The notes under the pieces are model-generated. The model saw nothing but the letters and a program-made list of their open reading frames with translations, had not been told where the DNA came from and ran no database searches. Below are positions 1-9,765 of a DNA stretch of 42,239 bases, piece after piece. The first letter of the stretch is position 1; each line of letters starts with the position of its first letter. The position numbers and the translations under genes are program-made. The stretch is from NCBI GenBank assembly GCA_016787925.1, contig JAEUSK010000161.1:1-42239 (forward strand), in the 5' to 3' direction. This DNA is from a bacterium. Its GTDB lineage: Bacteria; CLD3; SB21.

Positions 1-1625
1 ATAATATCGAGGCTGTTTTCAACCAGATCCCGGTAGCGGTCCTCGCTTTCGCGAAGGGCTTGTTCGGAAATCTTACTGATTTTATCACGGTCGATATTTG
101 AAAGCGCGTAGGAAAGATCCGCAGAAAGTTCCTGCAGAAGCCTGATTTCATCCGATGTGAAAAAATTGAACTGATCAGCGTACAGGCTGACGGCGCCAAT
201 GGTCACGTTATTTTGCATTAATGGAAATGAAGCCGAAGACTTCAATTTATATTTTCTGGCTCGGTCTCCCCATGGCGCCATACGGGCCGATTTCCACAGA
301 TCGTTTTGTATGACGTATTGACCGCTGCGCAGGGTTTTGCCGTTTGGCCCGTCGCCGGACAGGAGGTCACGTTCTGAAGTGAATTTAATCTTATCGAGAT
401 ATTTCACAGCAGGGCCGGCTTTTGCCGCAGGATCGATGATTCCGGTTTCGCGGTCAATAAAACCGATCCAGCACAATCGAAAACCGCCATCGTCAATGGC
501 GATACGGCAAATTTCGTTCAGAAGTTCATCGCGGTCGCTTATGCGAACGATGGCCTGGTTAACGTTGCTCAAAACCTGATATACGCGGTTTAGCCTTTTC
601 ACTGCGATAACAAACTGAATCTCTACTTTCATTTCATGCATTCTTATCGCCCGCCTCAATATAAAAAAGGCGGAAGATAATGCCATGAGCAGCGCAGTCA
701 TCATAGCCAGGATGAAAAATGTTTTTGAAGTCCGAGGTTCAAGAACTTCCTCCATGTCTATTTTAGCTATCACGATCCAATCTGAATTTGGGATTTGTTT
801 CCCCGCCGCAAGTACTTCGTGACCTTTATAATCAATGCCGATCATTACTTTTGTTTCACCCCGTGCAGCGCGCGCAGCGGGTAGATCTTTTGTGTTTATG
901 GGATATTTTAATTTTAGCGCGGTGTTTTTTTTGAACCTCAATTCATTTTGGAATATAACGTCATCGCCTTCCTTCCTAACGACAAGGACTTCCGCCGTTC
1001 GGCTTTCAATGGGCCAGGACTGCATTAAATCGAATAATTCTATTTGCGGATCAATAGTGAAGTTTACTACCCCTATTTTTTCTCCGGAGGACTTGAGCGT
1101 GAGGGGAACAAAAATTTCTAAATGATAAGAGGTGTCGGCCTCATGTAAGACCAAATTGCCAAAGCTGATCTTGTTCTCGTTCAGGCTCTGTTTTCCAAAA
1201 TGGAACATCCTCTCCACATGCCGCTTGTCGTAGCGACCAATTGCATATAAGATAACACCGCCGGTATCTATAATTTTTATGGACTCGTAGTTGTGATTGT
1301 TGAGAATCGGAAGAAGCCAGTTGTCTAATTGCACTTCGAACTTAGGAGAACGGGGATTGGAGCGGAACGATAAGACATCCTCCATAAACGAGGCGTTTTC
1401 GTAAACAAAATTTGCTTCGGAAAATCTTTCCTTTCGGTAGTCTGTAATTTGTTTCGCTTTGAGTTCGACGATTGACAAAAGTTCTTTGCTGTCGTCGGCT
1501 AATAGACTTGCATATTCAGAGCGATACAATAGAATGCTGCCTGCGATGACGCCGCAGCTCAACAAAGCATAAATAAGAATTAGGACGGTTGTAAAACGTC
1601 TTTCTTTTTGATTATAAGTCGTCAT
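1..1625 (-). CDS. Membrane sensor protein with GAF and PAS domains, 3'-truncated by the window edge
   Basis: An open frame runs from ATG at 1625 to the window edge, about 541 codons, with no stop. The translation begins MTTYNQKERR. A transmembrane segment lies at about residues 12-34 and a second at about 297-320, bracketing a 260-residue extracytoplasmic region that resembles a double Cache-type ligand-binding domain. A GAF domain follows at about 345-520 (it contains FRLCWIGFID and SSASFPLMQN). The visible end, EDRYRDLVENSLDI, is the start of a PAS domain. The output domain lies outside the window; a histidine kinase or diguanylate cyclase is expected from this architecture, but neither is visible. 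It is divergent from the hybrid kinase at 2292, so the two may form one signalling locus. The sensor assignment is firm; the ligand and output are unknown. Confidence 0.85.
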   Translation of the reverse strand, partial: MTTYNQKERRFTTVLILIYALLSCGVIAGSILLYRSEYASLLADDSKELLSIVELKAKQITDYRKERFSEANFVYENASFMEDVLSFRSNPRSPKFEVQLDNWLLPILNNHNYESIKIIDTGGVILYAIGRYDKRHVERMFHFGKQSLNENKISFGNLVLHEADTSYHLEIFVPLTLKSSGEKIGVVNFTIDPQIELFDLMQSWPIESRTAEVLVVRKEGDDVIFQNELRFKKNTALKLKYPINTKDLPAARAARGETKVMIGIDYKGHEVLAAGKQIPNSDWIVIAKIDMEEVLEPRTSKTFFILAMMTALLMALSSAFFILRRAIRMHEMKVEIQFVIAVKRLNRVYQVLSNVNQAIVRISDRDELLNEICRIAIDDGGFRLCWIGFIDRETGIIDPAAKAGPAVKYLDKIKFTSERDLLSGDGPNGKTLRSGQYVIQNDLWKSARMAPWGDRARKYKLKSSASFPLMQNNVTIGAVSLYADQFNFFTSDEIRLLQELSADLSYALSNIDRDKISKISEQALRESEDRYRDLVENSLDI

Positions 1626-2291
1626 GGGTCAAATCCTATCAATGGCTGGTTGAGCAGTTTGAACTGAATGAATCATACGGACCTGCGAACCCACGATAGG
1701 CGTTGGATAGTCCTCTGAATAAATATTACGGATGTAGATGCCAAGTATCGATAGAGATAGCTTTTGAGAACCTCTTTCCACGCCCTTTCCGGATTTCACT
1801 AAAACCATTCCATGCTAAATGTAAGATATAAGCGTCATGTTGGCAAGACTTTCTAAAACAATTTTTGAAAACGGATTCAGAATCGTACCGGCTGTTTAGG
1901 AGGCTGGTATTGACAGCAAGTCTTGTGCGCTCCGCACATAAGAAGACGTCAAAAAAGTGCTCGAAAATGCACAACGCTCTTTACAAATTATTTAAGCCCA
2001 GGCTGCAACATCCAGTACTCGAGCGCGCGGATTGAATTTATGTGTGGATAACTACCGCACAAAGGCTTTGATAAATGTTCATACATTCTCACATCGAGCC
2101 GATTGTCCGTAGTCTAACTTTAGGCAGGGACATGATTAAGGGAAAAACACCCAAGTACGTATTTTTGCCTCATTCAAGCGTCATAGAACACTCATTAACA
2201 ACTTGTGATTATTTAATTTAATTATTACAAAAAGTTTAGCACGCTTTTTGATATGATGTAATCAGACATCGAGTAACCCAAATCGAGATTT
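1626..2291. other. Long intergenic region between two divergent sensor genes
   Basis: This 666-base stretch separates the minus-strand GAF sensor from the plus-strand hybrid kinase. I see no convincing gene. A minus-strand 82-codon frame (1726-1974) has no recognisable motif and no good ribosome site. The right end is AT-rich and carries the candidate kinase promoter. The length is unusual for this otherwise compact window, so it may hold regulatory sites or a decayed gene. Confidence 0.5.
2195..2222 (+). promoter_or_regulatory. Candidate sigma-70 promoter for the hybrid kinase
   Basis: TTAACA (2195-2200) and TTTAAT (2217-2222) each match the -35 and -10 consensus at 5 of 6 positions, with a 16-base spacer. 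They lie about 70 bases before the kinase start. The surrounding DNA is very AT-rich, so chance matches are likely. Confidence 0.3.
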
Positions 2292-5200
2292 ATGAAAATT
2301 AAGAACAAAATTCTAATCCTGCTCACTGTGGCGAGCATTTCCTTCCTTGGCAGTATCCTGCTGTTAATACACTCCCAGGACAAGAAATTGGATTTGATAA
2401 TCAATCAGCGCAGAGTAGAAAAGCAGAAACTTTGTGATGAGATTATTAAGATGAAAGGTGAAAAACTTAATGCGATTGTCAACCGCAAGTACAGTCTTTG
2501 GGACGAAATGGTTGCTTATATAGAAAACGTTTCATCGTCGAAAGCCGACAAGAAATTTGAAATCGAAAAACTGAATCCGCTGCTTACGCAGCACAACTTT
2601 GCCGGGGTGTGGGTTCTTGACAGCCGGTTCAAAAATATTTACTCGTCAACCAGCCGCTCTCTGCTCGGGCTGCACGAATTGCCGCTTACGCAGTCTCAGC
2701 TTGCGGAAATGTTTGCGGGTCCCGGCGCGCAAGGTCCGGTCACCGATGTTCACTTTTTTGCGCAGACGCTGACCGGCCTTCTGGAACTGCGCGGATCTTC
2801 CGTTCACTCATCAGACGATACTCAAAAAGAACAAACCGCAGTGGGTTACTTTTTTGCCGGGTATTTGTGGGATAATGAATTCGTCAAGGAAGCCGAACAA
2901 CTCAACTCAGCTGAATTAGCGATATTAGAAGTAACTGAAAACGCGCGGACTTCAAGAGAGAATAATCGGGGCGATGAAACCAATTCATTTATCGCAAAAA
3001 AGTCTCTGGTTGGGTGGGACGGCAGTCCGGTTGCAGACCTGATCATAAAGTTCCCTGTTTCGGAAGACACTAAAATTAAATCGGCAGGATATCAGGATAT
3101 TTTGCTGATTACCGTCTTATCGGCAGTACTGCTTTGTGTTTTTCTGTTCTTACTGGTTCTTTGGATTGTGAAGCCGCTGGCTCTGATATCAAGCAGCCTG
3201 AAGAATGAAAATCCCGATGCCATACAGGCCCTTACACGTACGAACAACGAGTTTGGCGAAATCAGCCAGCTGATCAACAATTTTTTCACTCAAAAAACAA
3301 AAATTTCCAAAGAAATTGAAGAACGTAAGTCCGCGACGAGAGAACTGGAGATCAAGTCTGCATTTTTGGATCAACTCATCGAAAATGCGCCCGAGGCGGT
3401 CGTTGTGCTTGATAACTCAGATCACGTTCTGAGAATTAACGGTGAATTTACACGATTATACGGATTTGAGGCGCACGAAGCTGTCGGCCATAATCTGAAC
3501 AGCCTGATCGTGCCGGAAGAGATGTCGTTAGAGGCGTCAACCGCGAGCCATAATGTTTCCACAGGTCACCATGCGAGTTTCGAATCGGTTCGACGGCGAA
3601 AGGACGGATCGTTGGTTCATGTGTCGATCTTAGGCGCGCCTGTTCATATCGAAGGCGGGCAGGTCGGCGTATTTGGAATATACCGCGACATCTCGGAACG
3701 AAAAGAAATGGAAGTAAAGCTGGAGAAAAGCGAAAGATACTACAGATCGCTTATTGAAAATTCCGTAGATGTGGTCTTAGTGGTGAAGCCGGACGGGGTT
3801 GTCTCCTACAGCAGTCCGTCGCTGGATACGACGCTTTCGATGTCGCCGAATGAAATGATCGGGAAGAACGCGCTGACGATCATTCACCCGGACGATCACT
3901 TCAAAGCGAAGACGGTATTGAAAGCCATGGTCACGAGCCCTGGAACCGGACAAGCGATAGAATTGCGGCTGATGCATAAAGACCGCACATGGCGTCATTT
4001 TCAAATAAAAGGAGTCTGCGTAGAGGGTGATGAACCGTACTTGGTTGTCAATGCCGTGGACATAACGGAACGCAAAAGATCGGAAGACCGTATACGCCAG
4101 TTGTCCGCCGCCATCGAACAGAGCCCGATTTCTATTGTCATTACAGACACTCAGGGGCGCATGGAATATGTGAATCCGTGGTTTACGCAAATTACGGGAT
4201 ATTCGCCGTTAGAAGCCATTGGATGTAAGCCCGCGATCCTCGACTTGGAAAAAGACTTGAATTCCGAATCCGAAAAACTCTGGGAGATCATATCGGCCGG
4301 AGGAACCTGGCGAGGGGAATATCAGAATAAAAAGAAAAACGGAGAATTGTATTGGGAGTCTGCCACCATTTCTCCGATAAAAGCAGCCGATGGCGTCATT
4401 CGCAACTTTGTAGTTGTGCGAGACGATATTACCGATCGGAAAAATTCTGAAAAAGCGCTGATCGCGGCCAGAGAAGATGCGGAAGCCGCCATGCGTGCCA
4501 AGTCGGATTTTCTAGCCACGATGAGCCATGAGATTCGAACGCCGATGAATGGCGTCATCGGAATGACCGAACTGCTTCTCGATACAAATCTCACAGCCGA
4601 GCAGCGCGATTTTGTCAATACAATACAGGTAAGCGGAGATTCGCTTTTGTCCGTTATCAACGACATCCTCGATTATTCGAAGATTGAATCCGGGAAAATG
4701 GAGCTGGAAAAGAACCCCCTCAGCCTCATCGGTTGTATCGAGTCTACTCTTGATATTTTCTCCAAGAAAGCGGCTGAAAAAAATATTGAACTGATCTATT
4801 CCATCGACGATAATGTGCCGGACGCGTTAATTGGAGATGAGACCCGCGTGAAACAAGTGCTTATGAACCTGACCAATAATGCCTTGAAGTTTACTGACGA
4901 GGGCGAAGTCCTCATAACGGTTGAAAATAACAGTGCGCAGAATGATAAGACCGTCAGAGATGACATTGAACTGCTTATTCGCGTCAAGGACACGGGCATT
5001 GGCATTGCGTCCGACAAGATCGACCGCCTGTTCAAGTCGTTTTCTCAGGTAGACTCATCCACGACGCGGAAATACGGGGGAACTGGCCTGGGGCTGGCTA
5101 TTGTGGACCGGCTGGTTCGACTCATGGGCGGATCCGTTTGGGTGGACAGCAATGAAGGAATTGGCTCCACATTCTGTTTCACCATTCAGGTCGGTGTTAA

Positions 5201-6437
5201 TAACGATGATCAGGCGGCGGCAAATATCAATCTGAGCGATTTGAAAAATAAACGCGTTTTAATTGTGGACGATAATGAAACGAACCTCCAAATACTATCC
5301 GTCCAATGCGCCCGCATGGGCATGATTCCCACTGTCGCGACCGGACCATTCGAAGCGCTTGAATGGCTCGGCCACGGTCAAGTGTTTGACATCGGCATCA
5401 TTGATATGCATATGCCGAAAATGGATGGATTGGAATTAGGCGTGGCGATCCGTGAAATCCGGAGTATGGAATTTCTGCCACTAGTGATGCTCAGTTCACT
5501 CGGTAATAAGGCGAAGCCGGCCAACTACCCAAGTAACGTTTATTCGTCTTTTCTGTCAAAGCCTATCAAACAGGCCCAACTGAGAGACGTTATGCTGCAT
5601 ATCTTTGCCGGATCGAAAAATGGGAAAGAGGCATTTCAAAGTAAGATTGATGCACAACTCTCGGACCGTATACCATTGCAGATCCTGTTGGCTGAAGACA
5701 ACGCCATCAACCAAAAACTGGCGGTTCTGGCATTTGAGAAAATGGGGTACAAGGTTGATATTGCCAATAACGGACTCAAAGTTCTGGAAGCGCTTAGAAA
5801 TAAGAAATTCGATATAATTTTTATGGATGTGCAAATGCCGGAAATGGACGGGCTTGAAGCCACTCGGAGAATTGTAAGTCAATTTAGCGGCAAGCAGCGG
5901 CCGCGCATCATCGCGATGACGGCCAATGCCATGAAGGAAGACCGGGACCAATGTATGGCCGCCGGAATGGACGACTTTATAACAAAACCAATAAACATTA
6001 AACAAATTCAATCCAAACTAATTGAATGGGGAGGTACTATGACACCCGAAATACCCAATCCGATGCCGACAAGTAAAATCATTGACATCGAACAGCTTAA
6101 AGACATAGGAGTAACACCCGACTTCTTTAAAGAATTAGCAGACATGTATGTTGATCAGGCGCAAACGCTGATTGGCGAAATCAAAGACTATGCGCACGTG
6201 GGCGAGCTGACAGGGTTTCGAAAGATCGCGCATTCGCTGAAAGGGATCAGCGCAAATATGGGCGCTGTAGCCATGGTCGAGGCTTGCCTGTCACTGGAAA
6301 AGATAGAGGCGCACCACCGCCCGAAAGAAATCAATGTACTCATACACCGGCTGGGCATCGTATATGAAGAAACGCGTTTTCAGCTGCGTCAGTTGATTTT
6401 AGAAAATCATTTTTTGGAACCGGTCGAAGCCGCCTAG
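2292..6437 (+). CDS. Hybrid sensor histidine kinase with three PAS, two receiver and one HPt domain
   Basis: This is a 1381-aa membrane phosphorelay protein. Transmembrane segments at about 7-27 and 270-293 enclose a roughly 240-residue extracytoplasmic region (CHASE4-like by layout), followed by a HAMP-like linker. Three PAS domains lie at about 355-475, 480-600 and 601-722. The HisKA site is SHEIRTPMNG with phospho-acceptor His746. The ATPase domain (about 850-975) shows the N box (NLTNNALKF), G1 (DTGIGI) and G2 (GTGLGL). Receiver 1 has Asp1038 (IIDMHMPKMDG), receiver 2 has Asp1179 (FMDVQMPEMDG), and the C-terminal HPt has His1314 (AHSLKG). All catalytic residues appear intact, so a full His-Asp-His relay is possible within one chain. 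The receiver/HD-GYP gene starts 38 bases downstream and is the obvious final phospho-acceptor. The ligand cannot be read from the sequence. Confidence 0.95.
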   Translation: MKIKNKILILLTVASISFLGSILLLIHSQDKKLDLIINQRRVEKQKLCDEIIKMKGEKLNAIVNRKYSLWDEMVAYIENVSSSKADKKFEIEKLNPLLTQHNFAGVWVLDSRFKNIYSSTSRSLLGLHELPLTQSQLAEMFAGPGAQGPVTDVHFFAQTLTGLLELRGSSVHSSDDTQKEQTAVGYFFAGYLWDNEFVKEAEQLNSAELAILEVTENARTSRENNRGDETNSFIAKKSLVGWDGSPVADLIIKFPVSEDTKIKSAGYQDILLITVLSAVLLCVFLFLLVLWIVKPLALISSSLKNENPDAIQALTRTNNEFGEISQLINNFFTQKTKISKEIEERKSATRELEIKSAFLDQLIENAPEAVVVLDNSDHVLRINGEFTRLYGFEAHEAVGHNLNSLIVPEEMSLEASTASHNVSTGHHASFESVRRRKDGSLVHVSILGAPVHIEGGQVGVFGIYRDISERKEMEVKLEKSERYYRSLIENSVDVVLVVKPDGVVSYSSPSLDTTLSMSPNEMIGKNALTIIHPDDHFKAKTVLKAMVTSPGTGQAIELRLMHKDRTWRHFQIKGVCVEGDEPYLVVNAVDITERKRSEDRIRQLSAAIEQSPISIVITDTQGRMEYVNPWFTQITGYSPLEAIGCKPAILDLEKDLNSESEKLWEIISAGGTWRGEYQNKKKNGELYWESATISPIKAADGVIRNFVVVRDDITDRKNSEKALIAAREDAEAAMRAKSDFLATMSHEIRTPMNGVIGMTELLLDTNLTAEQRDFVNTIQVSGDSLLSVINDILDYSKIESGKMELEKNPLSLIGCIESTLDIFSKKAAEKNIELIYSIDDNVPDALIGDETRVKQVLMNLTNNALKFTDEGEVLITVENNSAQNDKTVRDDIELLIRVKDTGIGIASDKIDRLFKSFSQVDSSTTRKYGGTGLGLAIVDRLVRLMGGSVWVDSNEGIGSTFCFTIQVGVNNDDQAAANINLSDLKNKRVLIVDDNETNLQILSVQCARMGMIPTVATGPFEALEWLGHGQVFDIGIIDMHMPKMDGLELGVAIREIRSMEFLPLVMLSSLGNKAKPANYPSNVYSSFLSKPIKQAQLRDVMLHIFAGSKNGKEAFQSKIDAQLSDRIPLQILLAEDNAINQKLAVLAFEKMGYKVDIANNGLKVLEALRNKKFDIIFMDVQMPEMDGLEATRRIVSQFSGKQRPRIIAMTANAMKEDRDQCMAAGMDDFITKPINIKQIQSKLIEWGGTMTPEIPNPMPTSKIIDIEQLKDIGVTPDFFKELADMYVDQAQTLIGEIKDYAHVGELTGFRKIAHSLKGISANMGAVAMVEACLSLEKIEAHHRPKEINVLIHRLGIVYEETRFQLRQLILENHFLEPVEAA

Positions 6438-6475
6438 GTAAAATGGAGATCTCCTGAACAGAGAGGATTATTGCC

Positions 6476-7528
6476 ATGAACATTCTCATAATAGACGATA
6501 ACGCAATTAATGTGAAGGTACTTGAAAACATCCTCGGAAAGTCCTTCCAGTGCCAACCCGTCAGTTATCTGAACCCGCTTAAAGCTATGGAGTGGTGCGC
6601 AACGGCAGATCCCGATATGGTCTTTGTGGACTATATGATGCCGGACATGGATGGCCTTCAGTTTATTGAAGCATTCAGACAACTGCCGGACAAAAGTGAG
6701 ACTCCCATTGTCATGATCACCGCCGCTGAAGACAAGTCCGTCCGTTATAAGGCGCTGGAATTGGGCGCCAATGATTTTCTCAATAAACCGATTGACAAAT
6801 CCGAATTAATTGCGCGAACCAGGAATATGTGGTCGATTCGTCAAAGTCAAAAACAACTTCAGGATCGGGCAAACTGGCTCGATTCTGAAATTCGCCGTGT
6901 GACGAAGGATATTATTGAAAAAGAACGAGACGCCATTTTCAGGCTTTCGCGTGCGGCTGAATACCGAAGCCCTGAAACCGGCTTACACGTTATGCGCGTC
7001 GCGCTCTACAGCCGGGCGCTTGCAAAAAAGATCAATCTCCCGAGCGAGGACCAGGAACTTATTTTTGTTGCCGCTTCAATGCACGATATCGGCAAAGTCG
7101 GAACGCCCGATAATATTCTCTATAAATCAGATAAACTGGATCAATATGAATTTGCCTTGATGAAACTTCATACGCTGACCGGTTATGAAATTATGCAAAA
7201 CAGCACCTCGAAAATCATGCAGATGGCTGCAGACATTGCGATTGGCCATCATGAGAAATTTGACGGAACGGGATATCCCAAGGGCCTTACCGGCGAAAGG
7301 ATTCCATTAGCCGCCCGCATTTGTGCGATTGCGGATGTATTTGACGCGTTGACATCCGATCGCGCTTATAAGCAGGCATGGAGCATTGAACAAGCTATTG
7401 AGGAATTGGATAAACAAAGCGGAAAACATTTCGACCCGTTTTTGGTGCAAAATTTTAAAACGCTCATACCGGAAATTTCACAGATCCGCTCACAGTACTC
7501 AGCAGGCCGCATGGGCGAGATGGATTGA
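6476..7528 (+). CDS. Response regulator with receiver and HD-GYP domains (cyclic-di-GMP phosphodiesterase)
   Basis: The 350-aa protein has an N-terminal receiver domain (residues 1-125) with acidic residues IDD near residue 6, phospho-acceptor Asp52 (FVDYMMPDMDG) and the conserved Lys in NKPID. A helical linker follows, then an HD-GYP domain (about 155-335) with the HD motif MHDIGKVGTPD and the signature HHEKFDGTGYP. HD-GYP proteins of this type hydrolyse cyclic-di-GMP to pGpG or GMP, and all signature residues are present, so activity is expected. A GAGAGG ribosome site precedes the ATG. It follows the hybrid kinase by 38 bases on the same strand, which supports a dedicated kinase to phosphodiesterase pathway. 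Confidence 0.95.
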   Translation: MNILIIDDNAINVKVLENILGKSFQCQPVSYLNPLKAMEWCATADPDMVFVDYMMPDMDGLQFIEAFRQLPDKSETPIVMITAAEDKSVRYKALELGANDFLNKPIDKSELIARTRNMWSIRQSQKQLQDRANWLDSEIRRVTKDIIEKERDAIFRLSRAAEYRSPETGLHVMRVALYSRALAKKINLPSEDQELIFVAASMHDIGKVGTPDNILYKSDKLDQYEFALMKLHTLTGYEIMQNSTSKIMQMAADIAIGHHEKFDGTGYPKGLTGERIPLAARICAIADVFDALTSDRAYKQAWSIEQAIEELDKQSGKHFDPFLVQNFKTLIPEISQIRSQYSAGRMGEMD

Positions 7529-7578
7529 TCCAAATATTATATATTGATTAGTTTATTTCGGCCGGACGGTAAAAATCT

Positions 7579-8115
7579 CTAACCGGACTTGACCCGTTCA
7601 GGATGGGCTTTGATGTACGCGCTCCAGCTTTTGACGGAGGCGCGCGGCGACTTGACACGATGCGCATGGCAAATGGCTATACCTAACGCATCGGACTCAT
7701 CGAACGTCATTTCTTTTTGTATATCAAGAATTTTTTTCACCATAAAACGCACCTGTTCTTTTGACGCATTGCCGTTGCCTACCACCGCCATCTTTATTTC
7801 CTTGGCAGAATACTCACTGATATGTATGTCATGATGCAAAGCGCCCAGCATGGCTGCGCCGCGGGCGTGGCCGAGTTTCAGGGATGATTTTACGTTCTTA
7901 CTGAAAAAAACATCTTCGATTGCGCATTCTTTGGGATGATATAATTCGATGATATCCACCATATTGTCGTAAATGCGTTCGAGTTTTCGCGGAAGGGAAT
8001 AGCTGTCCGGCAGCTTAATAATGCCGCTGGTGAGACATTCTAACCTGTTTTTTTCATATCGCACTATGCCAAAGCCGGTCGTATTAGTCCCCGGATCAAT
8101 GCCCATAATGATCAT
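7579..8115 (-). CDS. ruvC: Holliday junction endonuclease RuvC
   Basis: RuvC resolves Holliday junctions during recombination and repair, working with RuvAB. The 178-aa length is normal for the family. The RNase-H-fold catalytic acids are visible: Asp7 in MGIDPG, Glu67 in AIEDVFF, and Asp139 and Asp142 in FDESDALGIA. The gene is last in a three-gene minus-strand run (DUF2520 protein, lipoprotein, ruvC), starting one base after the lipoprotein stop. It converges with the HD-GYP gene across a 50-base gap in which I see no hairpin terminator. ruvA and ruvB are not in the window. Confidence 0.96.
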   Translation of the reverse strand: MIIMGIDPGTNTTGFGIVRYEKNRLECLTSGIIKLPDSYSLPRKLERIYDNMVDIIELYHPKECAIEDVFFSKNVKSSLKLGHARGAAMLGALHHDIHISEYSAKEIKMAVVGNGNASKEQVRFMVKKILDIQKEMTFDESDALGIAICHAHRVKSPRASVKSWSAYIKAHPERVKSG

Positions 8116-8116
8116 A

Positions 8117-8521
8117 TTACGGCCTGACGTAGGTTTGTGAGGTTGGTTGTCCGCTATTGTCGGTAAATGCCAGAGTTAGAACGAATGGGGTCAGCACCGT
8201 TATGTCATAAACGAATTCGCTAAGCACCTCATTACCTTCTTTAAACAAAATATAAAGATCGCCGTCCTCGATTCGGTAATTGGCATCATATTCGTGTGTA
8301 CCCTCCACGTCAATGACTACGATATGTATCGTAAAATTCACATTAAAAGTAAAAAAAATCTGTCCGGGTCTGGGCGGATCGGTACTCTGCAGTATCCAGG
8401 ATCCCTGAATCAGGGCTTCTTTGGCTTCATCTGCGGATGAGATCAACTGCTCCCTGCATGAGAAGAAGAGCGGGAGGATTATAATAATGCTGTATAGGTA
8501 TTTTATGGTCAAATGTTTCAT
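8117..8521 (-). CDS. Small predicted lipoprotein, lipocalin-like by layout
   Basis: I chose ATG at 8521, because it overlaps the upstream gene's stop as ATGA and puts a normal signal peptide at the N-terminus (MKHLTIKYLYSIIIILPL). A longer frame reaches 8557 but would bury the signal. The lipobox FFSC gives a lipidated Cys near residue 21, so the mature protein is anchored in the outer or cytoplasmic membrane. The remaining 110 residues are rich in alternating hydrophobic strands, with GSWILQSTD near the start, as in small lipocalin-like beta-barrel domains. No catalytic motif is visible. Function unknown; the operon partners (a Rossmann protein and RuvC) do not suggest one. Confidence 0.8.
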   Translation of the reverse strand: MKHLTIKYLYSIIIILPLFFSCREQLISSADEAKEALIQGSWILQSTDPPRPGQIFFTFNVNFTIHIVVIDVEGTHEYDANYRIEDGDLYILFKEGNEVLSEFVYDITVLTPFVLTLAFTDNSGQPTSQTYVRP

Positions 8522-9402
8522 CTCGGTCTTTTGTTGGCTCTCACAATTTCGTAACAAATTCCGGTAAGTTCTCTATATGCCTTCGCATACTTTGGATAAA
8601 ATTTCTTCAGAGTTCGGAGATGATTTTCTATAACCCGCACGTCGTTGCGCTCTGCGGGCCCGGTCAGTGAAGCGGCAACGCCCTTTACCTTGGCGTTATT
8701 CAGCGTTTGAATTATGATGGGCAGCAGAACATCAATGGGCTCATTTTTCTTTAATCCCATTTTCGCATAAATTTTTTCTGAGATGTATAACAAAACGATC
8801 AGGAAATTAGAACAAAAAACCCCGCCCATATGATACAGTGTTTTTTGTGCCGCTGTAATTTTGAGGCAACGTCCTCCAAGTGTAAGAATTATCTCGGTCA
8901 TAACAGGATAGGCAGCGGAGTCGCCTTCGATTCCAAAGTATATATTCTCGAAATGATTTTCCAATGTATTCTTTGTCCAATTCATTTTTCTCGGGAAAGT
9001 CTGCATCGGATGCATGGATGCCATATAGACTCTGGTACTGTCACTTTCCTTGAGTTTTGCAAGCGACAATGATGTGTGTGTTCCCGAGGTATGAATGACG
9101 ATGACTTTTCGATTTTGAAAATGAACTTTTTGTAATTTTGCTGCAACTGCGGAAATCTGAGAATCGGGAACGGTGATAAAAATCAAATGACAGTCAGTGA
9201 GCAAAGTAAAATCGGAGCCTGCCGCAGCGCATTGGACTTTGGCGGCCAACGCTGCAGCCGCTCGGGATGTTCTGCTGACGACAGCATGAATATTGAATCC
9301 TTTGTGGCGCAACAGCAGAGCCAACGGTACTCCAACAGCGCCGGCGCCGACAAGGCCAATCTTAAGCGAATGCCGGTATTTTGTTGTCTTCTGTTTCACC
9401 AA
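8518..9402 (-). CDS. Rossmann-fold protein with DUF2520 domain
   Basis: The 294-aa protein begins with a basic stretch and a dinucleotide-binding glycine motif (GLVGAGAVG, about residues 16-24). A Rossmann domain follows to about residue 165, with FITVPDSQI and HTSGTHTSLSL in the positions typical of the Rossmann-like/DUF2520 family. The helical C-terminal half (TLYHMGGVFCSNFL, LTGPAERND) matches DUF2520. The family is related in fold to ketopantoate and pyrroline-5-carboxylate reductases. NADP-dependent oxidoreductase activity is likely but the substrate is unknown. It is first in the ruvC operon and is divergent from the 9531 gene. Its stop overlaps the next start by four bases. Confidence 0.88.
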   Translation of the reverse strand: MVKQKTTKYRHSLKIGLVGAGAVGVPLALLLRHKGFNIHAVVSRTSRAAAALAAKVQCAAAGSDFTLLTDCHLIFITVPDSQISAVAAKLQKVHFQNRKVIVIHTSGTHTSLSLAKLKESDSTRVYMASMHPMQTFPRKMNWTKNTLENHFENIYFGIEGDSAAYPVMTEIILTLGGRCLKITAAQKTLYHMGGVFCSNFLIVLLYISEKIYAKMGLKKNEPIDVLLPIIIQTLNNAKVKGVAASLTGPAERNDVRVIENHLRTLKKFYPKYAKAYRELTGICYEIVRANKRPR

Positions 9403-9467
9403 ACAAGTTACAGGTTGAGCCGAATAAAGGCAAGCAGAGAATCATTTGGAATTCGGGGAAATTAATC

Positions 9468-9497
9468 TTGCATTTGAGAACCTAAATTTTTTACATT
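9468..9497 (+). promoter_or_regulatory. Candidate promoter for the 9531-10161 gene pair
   Basis: TTGCAT (9468-9473) and TACATT (9492-9497) are separated by 18 bases in the 128-base divergent gap. The -10 box matches consensus at 4 of 6 positions and the -35 box at 3 of 6. Position and spacing are right, but the boxes are only moderate. Confidence 0.3.
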
Positions 9498-9530
9498 GTC
9501 ATGTGATTGAACCCCTGAAGGAGCCCCTGA

Positions 9531-9764
9531 ATGAATTTTGATTCCTACATTCCAAGCAATGAAACTGAAAACAATGAATTTCGAAAAGTTGCGGAAACGT
9601 ATTTCAATAATTATATTATCAACTGGTGCAACCGTAATCACATTGATGCCGCTTCTCGTGAGCACATGATTCGCGTGTTGTCGGATTATTCCGTATTCTT
9701 TTTTGACAGCCTGATGCATGATATAGCCGATGCGGAACCGATCGATAATGATCTAAAAAATTAA
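9531..9764 (+). CDS. Small conserved-looking protein of unknown function
   Basis: This is a 77-aa, acidic, mainly helical protein with no recognisable domain. It has a strong ribosome site (AAGGAG about 10 bases before ATG) and ends one base before the DUF2203 start, which argues for real, coupled translation. It has no signal peptide or membrane segment. Aromatic residues are common (FFFDSLMHD, YFNNYIINW). It may be a partner of the DUF2203 protein, but no function can be assigned. Confidence 0.7.
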   Translation: MNFDSYIPSNETENNEFRKVAETYFNNYIINWCNRNHIDAASREHMIRVLSDYSVFFFDSLMHDIADAEPIDNDLKN

Positions 9765-9765
9765 G

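Noticed and set aside
1726-1974. 82-codon minus-strand frame in the 666-base intergenic region
   Set aside because: It has no domain, no good ribosome site and no coupled neighbour. It may be a decayed fragment, but I cannot support it as a gene.
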